In this document: one piece after another, positions 53,126 through 60,997 of the stretch | Position numbering within the stretch: position 1 is the stretch's first letter | Layout of the letters: every line of letters begins with the position of its first letter | Source: Ralstonia sp. UBA689 | Lineage (GTDB): Bacteria; Pseudomonadota; Gammaproteobacteria; Burkholderiales; Burkholderiaceae | Direction: 5' to 3' | Assembly (NCBI RefSeq): GCF_002298975.1 | Contig: NZ_DBMV01000046.1 | Coordinates: 1 to 64,000 of the forward strand | Length of the DNA stretch: 64,000 nt | Program-made: the position numbers and the translations under genes | The notes under the pieces: generated by a model | Database searches by the model: none | What the model was told of the DNA's origin: nothing | The model's input: the letters and a program-made list of their open reading frames with translations, nothing else

Positions 53126-54082
53126 ATGAGTACGAATCCCCCTCTCACCCTGCGCGTGCAGGCCATGCGCTACGAAGCCCAGGGCATCGTGAGCGTGGAG
53201 CTGCGCGATGTCGAGGGCAAGACCCTGCCGGAGTTCTCGCCGGGTGCGCATATCGACTTGCACCTCGGCAACGGCCTGGTGCGCAGCTATTCGCTCTGCG
53301 GCGCACCGGAGGTGCGTGACCGCTACGTGGTCGGTGTGCTGCTCGACCGCAACAGCCGCGGCGGCTCCCGCTACGTGCACGAGCAGTTGCGTGTTGGCTC
53401 GACGCTCAAGATCGGTGGCCCGCGCAATAACTTTGAGCTGGATGAGGCCGCGCCGCGCACGGTGCTGGTGGCGGGTGGTATCGGCGTGACGCCTATCGTG
53501 TGCATGGCGCGCCGGCTGGCAGAGCTGGGCAAGACGTTCTCGATGCTGTACTGCGCGCGCTCGCGTGCCGAGGCGGCCTTCGCTGATGAGTTGGCTGCTC
53601 ATGGCGATGCAGTGCGCTTCCATTTTGACGCCGATGCGGGTGGCCCCCCCGACTTGAAGGCGCTGCTCGCAGGCCATCCCGCCGATACGCACTTCTATTG
53701 CTGCGGCCCCGGCCCGATGTTGCGCGCCTTTGAGGCCGCGTGCGAGGCGCTTGGTTACACCAACGTCCACATCGAGCGTTTTGCCGCCGATGCAGCGGTG
53801 GCATCGGTGCAGGAGGGCGAGTATACGGTCAAGCTCAATCGAACCGGCTCAGAGCTGTGTGTGCCGGCCGGCAAGTCGCTGCTCGACGCGTTGTTGGAAG
53901 TGGGTGTCGAGGTGGAATACAGCTGCAAGGAGGGCGTGTGCGGCTCGTGCGAGACCCGTGTGCTGGAGGGCGAGCCCGAACATCGCGACAGCGTGCTGTC
54001 CAAGAGCGAACGCGCATCGAACCAGACCATGATGGTCTGCGTATCGGGCTGCAAGGGCAAGCGCCTGGTGATTGATCTTTAA
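53126..54082 (+). CDS. PDR/VanB-family ferredoxin-NAD(P)H reductase
   Basis: 318 residues. Flavin/NAD domains come first (GLVRSYSLCGAPEV for FMN; VLVAGGIGVTPIVCMAR for NAD), followed by a C-terminal plant-type [2Fe-2S] ferredoxin (CKEGVCGSCETRVLEG, last Cys near VCVSGC). This is the phthalate dioxygenase reductase/VanB layout, the usual electron donor for single-subunit Rieske oxygenases, so it partners the oxygenase at 41667. Its gene is followed by a terminator. Confidence 0.94.
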   Translation: MSTNPPLTLRVQAMRYEAQGIVSVELRDVEGKTLPEFSPGAHIDLHLGNGLVRSYSLCGAPEVRDRYVVGVLLDRNSRGGSRYVHEQLRVGSTLKIGGPRNNFELDEAAPRTVLVAGGIGVTPIVCMARRLAELGKTFSMLYCARSRAEAAFADELAAHGDAVRFHFDADAGGPPDLKALLAGHPADTHFYCCGPGPMLRAFEAACEALGYTNVHIERFAADAAVASVQEGEYTVKLNRTGSELCVPAGKSLLDALLEVGVEVEYSCKEGVCGSCETRVLEGEPEHRDSVLSKSERASNQTMMVCVSGCKGKRLVIDL

Positions 54083-54087
54083 GTATG

Positions 54088-54125
54088 GGGGCGCCGATCT
54101 GACCAGTCGTGCGCTCCTTTTTTTT
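54088..54125 (+). terminator. Intrinsic terminator before porin gene
   Basis: GGGGCGC and GCGCTCC form a 7-bp stem with one G-U pair around a 16-base loop, followed at once by eight T. It starts 6 bases after the reductase stop and should end the main catabolic transcript, leaving the porin on its own promoter. Confidence 0.75.
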
Positions 54126-54150
54126 CATCTTCACCCATTTTTTAAACGTC

Positions 54151-54166
54151 GTTTCGTATACGGAAC
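54151..54166. promoter_or_regulatory. 16-bp palindrome before porin gene, candidate IclR operator
   Basis: GTTTCGTATACGGAAC is a palindrome with a single T/G mismatch pair, 75 bases before the porin start and just after the terminator. It has the same length and the same outer GTTT/AAC as the palindrome at 41228-41243, so both may be bound by the operon's IclR protein. Confidence 0.6.
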
Positions 54167-54241
54167 GAAGACAATCAGCCCGCCCACCAAGGCGGCGACA
54201 ACAATCGGCGGGGCCGGCGCCCCAGCCACCGGAGGAAACAA

Positions 54242-55342
54242 ATGAGGAAGACATTGTTCGCCATGGCAGCGATGGGCTTGGCCGGCACGGCCGCCGCACA
54301 AAGCAACGTGACTTTGTACGGCAGCATCGACCAGGGCGTGGCCTATATCAACAACGTCAAGAGCGGCGCGACGAGCGGTTCTGTCATGCGCGTGGACCCG
54401 GGCACGATGCAGCCGGACCGTTTCGGCTTCCGTGGCTCGGAGGATCTGGGGCAAGGCACGCAGGCTATCTTCCAATTGGAGTCGGGCTTCCTGGGCGACA
54501 CCGGCAATAGCGTGGTGGCTGGCAAGCTGTTCAACCGTGCCGCGTGGGTGGGGCTGACGAACGAGAACCTGGGCAACATTCAGCTCGGCCACCAGGCGGA
54601 TTTCATGTTCGATTACCTTGGCCGCCTGAGCAACGGCTTCCAGCTCACCAACTTCTATCTGTTCCACCCGGGCAACTTCGACAACCTGGCCAACCAGTTC
54701 CAGATCGACAATGCCGTGCGCTATGTCTCGCCCATCTTCGGCGGGCTGCAACTGGGCGGCATGTATGGTTTTGGCGAAGTGCCAGGTTCGCCGTCCAAGA
54801 GCCGCAGCTACAGCTTGGGTGCGTACTACAGCAATGGCGGTTTCCGTGCGGCGGCAGCCTACACCGCGTCGAATGACCGCGCGCTGGACATTGCCGGCCG
54901 CCTGGGGATCACCAATACGCTGGGCACGACGCTGGTGCCGGGCGTGATGACGCCGATGAGCTCGGTCAAGTCGTTCGGTGCGGGCACGCTGTACCAGTTC
55001 AGCAGCCTGCCGGTGCAGATCAACGCCGTGTACACGCAGACGCGCATCACGCTGGGCGGTGCCAATGCCCGTGCGCAGAACGTCGACCTGGGCACCGCAT
55101 GGCACTACAGCGCGGCCAACACGCTCAACGTGGGCTACACCTTCAGCAAGTACGAGAGCGCACGCTGGAACCAGTTCAGCCTGGGTAACGTCTATGCGTT
55201 CTCCAAGCGCACGCAGGTGTATCTGCAAGGGACGTATCAGCGTGCTTCCGGTGATGCGCCGTCGGCGGCCATCAATGGGGTGGGCGTATCGGCCAACCGC
55301 AGCCAGATCGTTGTCAGCACCGGGGTGCACCACTCGTTCTAA
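54242..55342 (+). CDS. Outer-membrane porin, Omp32/OpcP type
   Basis: 366 residues with a signal peptide to about residue 20 (GTAAA-QSNVTLYGSIDQGV, the standard betaproteobacterial porin N-terminus), the RFGFRGSEDLGQGTQAIFQLESGF strand pair, and the terminal Phe (VHHSF) for barrel assembly. A trimeric diffusion channel. It probably admits the compound degraded by the upstream operon. It has its own promoter region with a candidate IclR site. Confidence 0.94.
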   Translation: MRKTLFAMAAMGLAGTAAAQSNVTLYGSIDQGVAYINNVKSGATSGSVMRVDPGTMQPDRFGFRGSEDLGQGTQAIFQLESGFLGDTGNSVVAGKLFNRAAWVGLTNENLGNIQLGHQADFMFDYLGRLSNGFQLTNFYLFHPGNFDNLANQFQIDNAVRYVSPIFGGLQLGGMYGFGEVPGSPSKSRSYSLGAYYSNGGFRAAAAYTASNDRALDIAGRLGITNTLGTTLVPGVMTPMSSVKSFGAGTLYQFSSLPVQINAVYTQTRITLGGANARAQNVDLGTAWHYSAANTLNVGYTFSKYESARWNQFSLGNVYAFSKRTQVYLQGTYQRASGDAPSAAINGVGVSANRSQIVVSTGVHHSF

Positions 55343-55358
55343 TCGTTGAGCCGAACGC

Positions 55359-55386
55359 GTGCCGCCGGGCTGAAATCCGGCGGCAC
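55359..55386. terminator. Stem-loop between convergent porin and dehydrogenase genes
   Basis: GTGCCGCCGG and CCGGCGGCAC form a perfect 10-bp GC-rich stem around 8 bases, 17 bases after the porin stop. No clear T tract on either side, so it may end transcription with help, in either direction. Confidence 0.55.
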
Positions 55387-55442
55387 TGCGTCGGCTTTAA
55401 GGTAGGTCCCATGCGGGCCGCACTGCGTCGATCGACGTGCGG

Positions 55443-56321
55443 TCAGGCGATCGTGTGATCTGCCATCAGTTCCAGCGCGCGGACCATGGCCGAGTGGTCC
55501 CAGGCCTTGCCGCCGTTGGCGGCGCATGCATTGAAGAGTTGCTGCGCGCTCGCGGTGTTCGGCAGAGCGATGCCCAGCTTGCGGGCGCCGTCCAGCGCCA
55601 GGTTCAGGTCTTTCTGATGCAGTTCGATGCGAAAGCCGGGATCGAACGTGCGCTTGATCATGCGCTCGCCGTGCACTTCCAGAATGCGCGATGAGGCAAA
55701 GCCGCCCATCAGCGCTTCGCGCACGCGCGCCGGATCTGCGCCGGCCTTGGAGGCGAACAGCAGTGCTTCGCCAACCGCCTCGATGGTCAGCGCCACAATG
55801 ATCTGGTTGGCCACTTTGCAGGTCTGCCCGGCGCCGGATTTACCCACGAGGGTGACGTTCTTGCCCATGAGCGCAAACAGCGGCTTGGCGCGCTCGAAGG
55901 CGGCTTCCCTACCGCCGACCATGATCGTGAGCGTCGCGTCACGCGCGCCGATTTCACCGCCGGACACAGGGGCGTCGAGGTAATCCGCACCGAGCGTTTC
56001 GACGCGCTTGGCAAACGCCTGCGTTTCGATGGGGGAAATCGAACTCATGTCGATGAAGAGCTTGCCGGCAGACAGCCCCCGAGCGACGCCATCCTCACCG
56101 AACAGGACGTCGGCCACGTCCGCTGTGTCCGGCACCATGGCGATGATGATGTCGGCCGCCTGCGCGACGGCGGCGGAGTTGGCGACAACCGTGGCATGTG
56201 CACGTAGATCGTCGGGTACGGAGTGCTTGCCGCTGACGACGAGTGTGTGACTGCCCTTGAGCAGGTTGCGAGCCATGTGGGTACCCATGATGCCCAGGCC
56301 GATGAAACCGATGGTTGCCAT
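55443..56321 (-). CDS. 3-hydroxyisobutyrate dehydrogenase-family enzyme (GarR/GlxR-like)
   Basis: 292 residues from ATG 56321; longer starts lack resemblance. NAD motif IGFIGLGIMGTHMARNL, the FIDMSSISPIET segment, the active-site DAPVSGGEIGARDATLTIMVGG and the catalytic Lys in GQTCKVANQ (about 169). Family members reduce or oxidise 2- or 3-hydroxy acids such as tartronate semialdehyde. It is convergent with the porin gene. It may belong to the catabolic pathway, but it is not in the operon. Substrate unknown. Confidence 0.9.
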   Translation of the reverse strand: MATIGFIGLGIMGTHMARNLLKGSHTLVVSGKHSVPDDLRAHATVVANSAAVAQAADIIIAMVPDTADVADVLFGEDGVARGLSAGKLFIDMSSISPIETQAFAKRVETLGADYLDAPVSGGEIGARDATLTIMVGGREAAFERAKPLFALMGKNVTLVGKSGAGQTCKVANQIIVALTIEAVGEALLFASKAGADPARVREALMGGFASSRILEVHGERMIKRTFDPGFRIELHQKDLNLALDGARKLGIALPNTASAQQLFNACAANGGKAWDHSAMVRALELMADHTIA

Positions 56322-56586
56322 GATGTGTTCCCGCTTGTTCTGTGTGGAAGAAAAGAGCGTTGCCGCGCAGGCAGCGCATCTCACAAGCGTAGGCCAGATC
56401 GCACGGCGCAGCATTGTGCGGGCGCTGCACCTGTACATGCGGTGCGTTGTGCCCATCCAGAAGCGTGGGCTGGGAATAGACCCCGAGAACCGTCATTGCT
56501 CGCGCAATGGTTTTGCGCAGCCCTTACATAAGCTGAACACGAGCCGATAACACAGCTATCGGGGCACGGCAGAGATGGGAGGGAAT

Positions 56587-56709
56587 ATGTCCACCACAGC
56601 AGCCAACTGGATCGTCATCCTGATATGTGCGTACATGGAGTACAGCACCTGGCGCGGCATGAGCGTCTACCGCCGCACGGTCGACTATGGCAACGTGGTC
56701 TGGTGCTGA
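56587..56709 (+). CDS. 40-residue small protein, possible membrane peptide
   Basis: ATG 56587 is preceded by GGGAGG at 4-5 bases. The peptide has a short hydrophobic stretch (WIVILICAYMEY), then an Arg/Tyr-rich end (WRGMSVYRRTVDYGNVVWC). Its stop abuts the convergent cupin gene. The strong ribosome site in an otherwise gene-free stretch is the main argument that it is translated. Family not recognised. Confidence 0.5.
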   Translation: MSTTAANWIVILICAYMEYSTWRGMSVYRRTVDYGNVVWC

Positions 56710-57228
56710 CTAGCGCACCGCAGGCTTGGCCAACAACCTCCGGATCAGATCATCATGTGCCGAATGACTCTCCAACAGCACACGGCTTTCCGCCAGTTCG
56801 AATTCACTGAACTCGAAGCCCGGCGAGACCGTGCAGCCCACCAGCACATAACCGTGCACTCCCGCCACGCGTTCAGCCGCAAACCAGCGGCCCGCCGGCA
56901 CCACCGCCTGGTACACCGCCATCTCGTCCTCGGCCGCATGGCCCAGGCGATGCGTGCGCACCGTACCGTTGCCTTCCAGTACATGCACGTCTAACGGATC
57001 GCCTGTATGGAAATGCCAGAGCTCATCCGACTGGATCCGATGCCAGGCGGAATATGCATCATCCGCCAGCAGGTAGTAGATGGCGGTGGCAGCCGCGCGT
57101 TCGACGGGCGGGATGCCGCGCTGGACGCGTTCCTGGCTGCGATAGGTCTCGCGGTAGAAGCCGCCTTCCGGATGCGGTTCGAGACCGAGGCGGTCGATCA
57201 GGCGCTGGGCAGCGGGTGCGATCGGCAT
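56710..57228 (-). CDS. Cupin-5 family protein (PF06172)
   Basis: 172 residues. Diagnostic segments are LIDRLGLEPHPEGGFYRETYRS at the N-terminus, ATAIYYLLADDAYSAWHRI, ELWHFHTGDPLDVHVLEG with putative metal-binding His residues, VPAGRWFAAE and GCTVSPGFEFSEFEL at the end. The family is a bicupin-like fold related to sugar isomerases and has no settled function. The upstream sterol-desaturase-type gene ends the other way round in the same direction, 17 bases before this start, so the two may be co-transcribed. Confidence 0.92.
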   Translation of the reverse strand: MPIAPAAQRLIDRLGLEPHPEGGFYRETYRSQERVQRGIPPVERAAATAIYYLLADDAYSAWHRIQSDELWHFHTGDPLDVHVLEGNGTVRTHRLGHAAEDEMAVYQAVVPAGRWFAAERVAGVHGYVLVGCTVSPGFEFSEFELAESRVLLESHSAHDDLIRRLLAKPAVR

Positions 57229-57245
57229 GACGAGCCTCCCTCGAC

Positions 57246-58451
57246 TCAGTTCTGCTGACGGCGGAACGGAAAGCGTTGCTGGTTCAGGAAGCCGTCAGGC
57301 ATGTAGTCGCCCACCACGCCATATTTTTCCGGAAAGGCCTTCTTCGATTTCACCGCTGTACCGAACAGGTAGTCGATGAAGGCGAAGTGCGCGGCGTAGT
57401 TCTTGTCGATCGCCTCGTCTTCCGACGAGTGGTGCCAGTGGTGGAAATCGGGCGTCACGAAGATGTACTTCAGCGGCCCCCACGGCAGGTGCACGTTGGC
57501 ATGATTGAACACCGCCTGGAAGCCCACGATGATGATGTAGACATCCACCACCGATTTGTCGAAACCCAGCACGAAGAGCGGCCCCAGCACGGCCACGCGC
57601 GTGACGATCAACTCCAGGATGTGCTGGCGCGAGCCGGCCAGCCAGTCCATGGTCTTGACGCTGTGGTGCACGGCATGGAAGCGCCACAGGAAGGGCACCT
57701 CGTGGTACGCGCGGTGCGCGCCGTACTCCATCAGGTCGGCCACCAGCATGCACAGCAGCAGTTGCGGGATGAACCAGATGCGCTGCACGGCTTCTTGGAA
57801 GTCAGCATGCACCATCCACCCGAACACGCGGTGGACCAGGAAGTTGACCACCAGCAGCACCAGCCCCACGATGAAATGGTTAACGGCAAAGTGCACCATG
57901 TCAGTCTGCCATTCGGCACGGAACACCGGTTGCTTCTTGTAGAGCGGGAATAGCTTCTCAAGCAGCACGAAAATCGCGGTGGAGCCGAGCAGGTCGAGAA
58001 TGAACCAGTCCATGCCGATATACGGCGTATGGTCCGGAAAATCCCCCACCGGCACGCGCGAGCCGCCCAGCGCCACCGCCACCACCACGAACAGAAACGC
58101 CAGGCCATTGAGGCGCCGCCGGTTATCCAGCACGATATTCGCGAGCGACAGGCCGCCCGAAATCAGCAGTGAGAAAAACAGGATCTGCCGTATTACATCA
58201 ACGGAGTACGCGCGTCGCAATTCGGGCGTCGTCAGGTACTGCGGAAAATGGAATGCCAGCACACCCAACAGGCACAGGAAGCCCAGCACCAGCGCCAGGA
58301 TCGTCCCGATCATGCCGCGGCCGCAGACCAGGCCGCCGCTTGATTGGAGCAGCGTATTGGCATCACGGATCGTCGCGTCGGCCACGCGGACGATGGCAGG
58401 GTGGTGTTCCTCTTCAGGCGAAGGTGCTGAAGGCTTTTGAGAGACATCCAT
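57246..58451 (-). CDS. Sterol desaturase/fatty acid hydroxylase family membrane protein
   Basis: 401 residues with about six to seven membrane helices. The three His clusters of the diiron hydroxylase family are present: HRAYHE (about 248), HAVHHS (about 260) and HHWHHS (about 338). These enzymes hydroxylate or desaturate lipids at the membrane using O2. The N-terminal 60 residues before the first helix are charged and variable. The lipid substrate cannot be judged. It lies next to a decayed integrase. Confidence 0.9.
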   Translation of the reverse strand: MDVSQKPSAPSPEEEHHPAIVRVADATIRDANTLLQSSGGLVCGRGMIGTILALVLGFLCLLGVLAFHFPQYLTTPELRRAYSVDVIRQILFFSLLISGGLSLANIVLDNRRRLNGLAFLFVVVAVALGGSRVPVGDFPDHTPYIGMDWFILDLLGSTAIFVLLEKLFPLYKKQPVFRAEWQTDMVHFAVNHFIVGLVLLVVNFLVHRVFGWMVHADFQEAVQRIWFIPQLLLCMLVADLMEYGAHRAYHEVPFLWRFHAVHHSVKTMDWLAGSRQHILELIVTRVAVLGPLFVLGFDKSVVDVYIIIVGFQAVFNHANVHLPWGPLKYIFVTPDFHHWHHSSEDEAIDKNYAAHFAFIDYLFGTAVKSKKAFPEKYGVVGDYMPDGFLNQQRFPFRRQQN

Positions 58452-58624
58452 GGATCTGGCTCGCTGTATTGTTTTATTTTGTTAATAAACAATGTGCCCC
58501 GCACCGGAGCCCCGTTCAGCTTGGATACAGCTTGCTGTAGCGGTTTTTCGTAGGGTCAGGGCCCTGGATCATATACCGGTGTGCGATAAAAATCGCCCCG
58601 GTTCTCTTTCGCCTGGCTCCTGAC

Positions 58625-58639
58625 CGATTCCCGGAATCG
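58625..58639. repeat. 15-bp palindrome before integrase remnant
   Basis: CGATTCC-C-GGAATCG, perfect 7-bp arms, 23 bases before the integrase start. It could be a remnant of an attachment or regulatory site of the lost element. No matching second copy was noticed in the window. Confidence 0.35.
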
Positions 58640-58661
58640 AGGTGTGCGTTAGGAGCGCCAG

Positions 58662-59290
58662 ATGGCAAAAGTCAAACTGACCAAAACCGTTATTGATGCT
58701 GCCCAAGCACGAGAGCGCGATGTCGAACTACGGGACACGATGGTTCCCGGGTTTATGTGCAAGAAAACCCGAAGGATCGTAAGGTGTTCATGCTCCAATA
58801 TCGCCCGAACTTGGGCGTGTTCCGTAAGCCAGCGATCGGGCAGTTCGGCGAGCTGACTGTCGAGCAGGCGCGGTCTCTGGCGCAGGACTGGCTGGCTGAA
58901 GTTCGCCGCGGTGGTGATCCTGGACACGACAAGGTGGAGGCCCGCAAAGCGCCGATAGTTAAAGAGTTATGCGGCAGGTTCATGAGGGATCTTCCAAGCG
59001 GCATAACAAGCCAAGCACACAAGCCGGTTACCAGCACCGTATTGATAACTTCATCCCGCCCGCATTTGGTGGCAAGAAGGTTGCTGAAGTTACGCGCCCA
59101 GACATCAACGCGTTGATGAGGTGGACGGAGATGCCCCCCATTCAGGCCAATCGGGCCTTGGGTTGCATCCGCGAGACATTCAACATGGCTGAGCTGTGGG
59201 GCTACCGTTCTGGCTTGACGAAGACCAGCGCGGTGGCCGTGCGCTCTGTCCTCAGACACGGGCTCGGTCATCCTAGGATCAGACAAACGG
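58662..59290 (+). pseudogene. Frameshifted, truncated tyrosine integrase (DUF4102/P4 type)
   Basis: Three consecutive pieces in three frames rebuild the N-terminal half of a phage-type integrase. 58662 to about 58760 gives KVKLTKTVIDAAQARERDVE and VPGFMCK. About 58757 to 58985 gives RKVFMLQYRPN and GELTVEQARSLAQDWLAEVR. About 58985 to 59230 gives KPSTQAGYQHRIDNFIPPAF and FNMAELWGYR. The catalytic domain with the Arg-His-Arg-Tyr residues is missing. So this marks an old insertion event next to the type VI cluster; it cannot act now. Confidence 0.85.
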
Positions 59291-59650
59291 CACGGACTGG
59301 TCTGGGCGCCTGAACAGCGTTCAAACTTTACCTCGCTAGTCGGATTGGAAGATACAAGGTGCCAGCGCGTATCTCGGCTTCGAACGGCGCGTGGTTTTGG
59401 TGGACTGCCTTCCAATATGTCGAGACGGGATGCGGATCTCGGTAGTGGATCGAGGGCCTTCGTTCGCCGTGCTTGAGCGGCACAGGTCGCGCCAGAGGGG
59501 GCGACGTCAGGCCACTCATCGCATCCATCAGAATCGATGGCGTCTACGCCTGTAGTTACCGCAACAAGTACGGTAACTGTGTATCCGCCCGAGAGCCTGC
59601 GGGCAAGAACACTGCATACACGAACAACGATCATTTTCCGGTCAGGAAAT
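59291..59650. other. Gene-free interval between integrase remnant and tssL
   Basis: No gene I can name. A 66-codon leftward frame (59328-59528) starts with ATG but lacks a ribosome site and shows no family resemblance. A stem-loop with 8-bp arms AGTTACCG/CGGTAACT lies at 59554-59578, downstream of tssL, and may end the tss transcript. Confidence 0.5.
59554..59578 (-). terminator. Stem-loop downstream of tssL
   Basis: AGTTACCG (59554-59561) and CGGTAACT (59571-59578) form an 8-bp stem around 9 bases, about 70 bases after the tssL stop in its reading direction. No U tract, so only a possible terminator. Confidence 0.4.
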
Positions 59651-60997
59651 TCATGCTGCAGCAGCTTGCTGCGATTGGGAGGTCTGCCGGCCAAGGGCCG
59701 GCGATTCAATGCCTCGTGACTTGGTCCAGATCGTAATTTCCACGCGGCGGTTTCTCGACCGGCCATATGCGGTCATGTTGCTAGCAATGGGGTCCGCATC
59801 ACCCTTGCCCTTGGTGGATAAGCGATTGGGTGAAACGCCCGCAGCCTGCAGAATTCTTCCGGTCTGCGTCGCCCGTTGTTCGGAAAGCGCCTGATTCATG
59901 GCAGCGCCGGTGTTCAGCGTGGTTGTGCCATCGGCATAACCCGTCACCTCGACTGCACCCGTGGTCTGTACCAATTCACGGCCGATCTTCGCAAGAATGG
60001 GGCCAGCCCACGGATTGACCGTGCTGGCGCCCGACTGGAACACATCATTGCAGCGAAGTCTGATGACTTCGCCCAGCGTGTCAGCCTCCATGGACACGGT
60101 GCCAGCGGCCAGTTCATTGGAAAGCGCCGTCCGCATCTGCTGCGCAACCTCACCGAAGTCCGCTCTCTGAGGTTGCGCTTGGGCGACGGTATTTGTAGCC
60201 GACAGGCTGTGCCAACGCCAGACGGCTCCAACGGCGAGCGCAGTCAGTACGGCACCGAACATCATCAAGGCAATGCGCCGCAGTCTCCGACGATCTATTG
60301 CCAAGTCGACAAGCAGTGACACCTGAAGCGGCGCAGCGGCGCCCATCCTGTCGGACCGCCAGTGTTTCGCGCTTGAGGGGTTGTTTGCAGTGATGCGTAT
60401 TGCTAGCGAAGCTCGTGGGAGCGCATTCGATTGCGCCGCATCGCCATCTTGGATAGCGACGTCTAGCGCCTGTTGTACTTGCTCCATTTTTCGCTGGCCA
60501 TCTGGCTCGAAGCGATAGCGCCCTCTGAAACCCAGTTTCAGGATGGCATCAATCAGCGCAAGAAAATCCCCGTGTTGGTTTGGTGAGGCAATTTCCCGCT
60601 CCAATAACCGATAAACCCTGTCGGCGCCCTGGCGATCGCCGTGTAATGTCAAGCACAGACCTTGCGTGATCCACTCGTTTCCGCGGCCATCGTTTCGGCC
60701 CCAAGCGGTGCGCATCGCTGCCTCGTCTAGCGCGGCACACAGGCAATAGCTCGCGTTGCGCACAGTCTCCCGGGGTACGCCTGACGCGACACACGATTGC
60801 TGGAATTTGCGAACCGCGTTGACGAGCATCGCGCGTCGCGCCTCGACACCGTTGGTATCGAGGTGCTCAGGCGTATGGGCCAGCGCGCGCAGCAAGGGCT
60901 GGGCTAGCGCAAGCAGGGAATTGTCGCCGGGATGGGATGCCACGATGTCCTGCACCTGATCTCGCATGACATTGCCACGCTGATCTGCCGCTCTCAT
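59651..60997 (-). CDS. tssL: Type VI secretion membrane protein TssL with OmpA domain
   Basis: 448 residues from ATG 60997, which overlaps the tssA stop (ATGA). The cytoplasmic IcmH/DotU domain (VRNASYCLCAALDEAAMRTA, LTLHGDRQGADRVYRLLE, KLGFRGRYRFEPDGQRKMEQ) comes first. A single membrane helix follows near 255-275, then a periplasmic OmpA/MotB peptidoglycan-binding domain (VEVTGYADGTTTLNTG, LSEQRATQTGRIL, RNRRVEITIW). With TssJ and TssM it forms the envelope complex of the secretion machine; the OmpA part anchors it to peptidoglycan. Last gene of the leftward tss run in this window. Confidence 0.94.
   Translation of the reverse strand: MRAADQRGNVMRDQVQDIVASHPGDNSLLALAQPLLRALAHTPEHLDTNGVEARRAMLVNAVRKFQQSCVASGVPRETVRNASYCLCAALDEAAMRTAWGRNDGRGNEWITQGLCLTLHGDRQGADRVYRLLEREIASPNQHGDFLALIDAILKLGFRGRYRFEPDGQRKMEQVQQALDVAIQDGDAAQSNALPRASLAIRITANNPSSAKHWRSDRMGAAAPLQVSLLVDLAIDRRRLRRIALMMFGAVLTALAVGAVWRWHSLSATNTVAQAQPQRADFGEVAQQMRTALSNELAAGTVSMEADTLGEVIRLRCNDVFQSGASTVNPWAGPILAKIGRELVQTTGAVEVTGYADGTTTLNTGAAMNQALSEQRATQTGRILQAAGVSPNRLSTKGKGDADPIASNMTAYGRSRNRRVEITIWTKSRGIESPALGRQTSQSQQAAAA

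Noticed and set aside
58500..58660. Possible tRNA at the integrase site
   Set aside because: Integrases often use tRNA genes, but no cloverleaf could be drawn; only short palindromes were found.
59328..59528. 66-residue minus-strand frame after tssL
   Set aside because: Starts with ATG but has no ribosome site and no recognisable family; kept only as a note in the interval entry.
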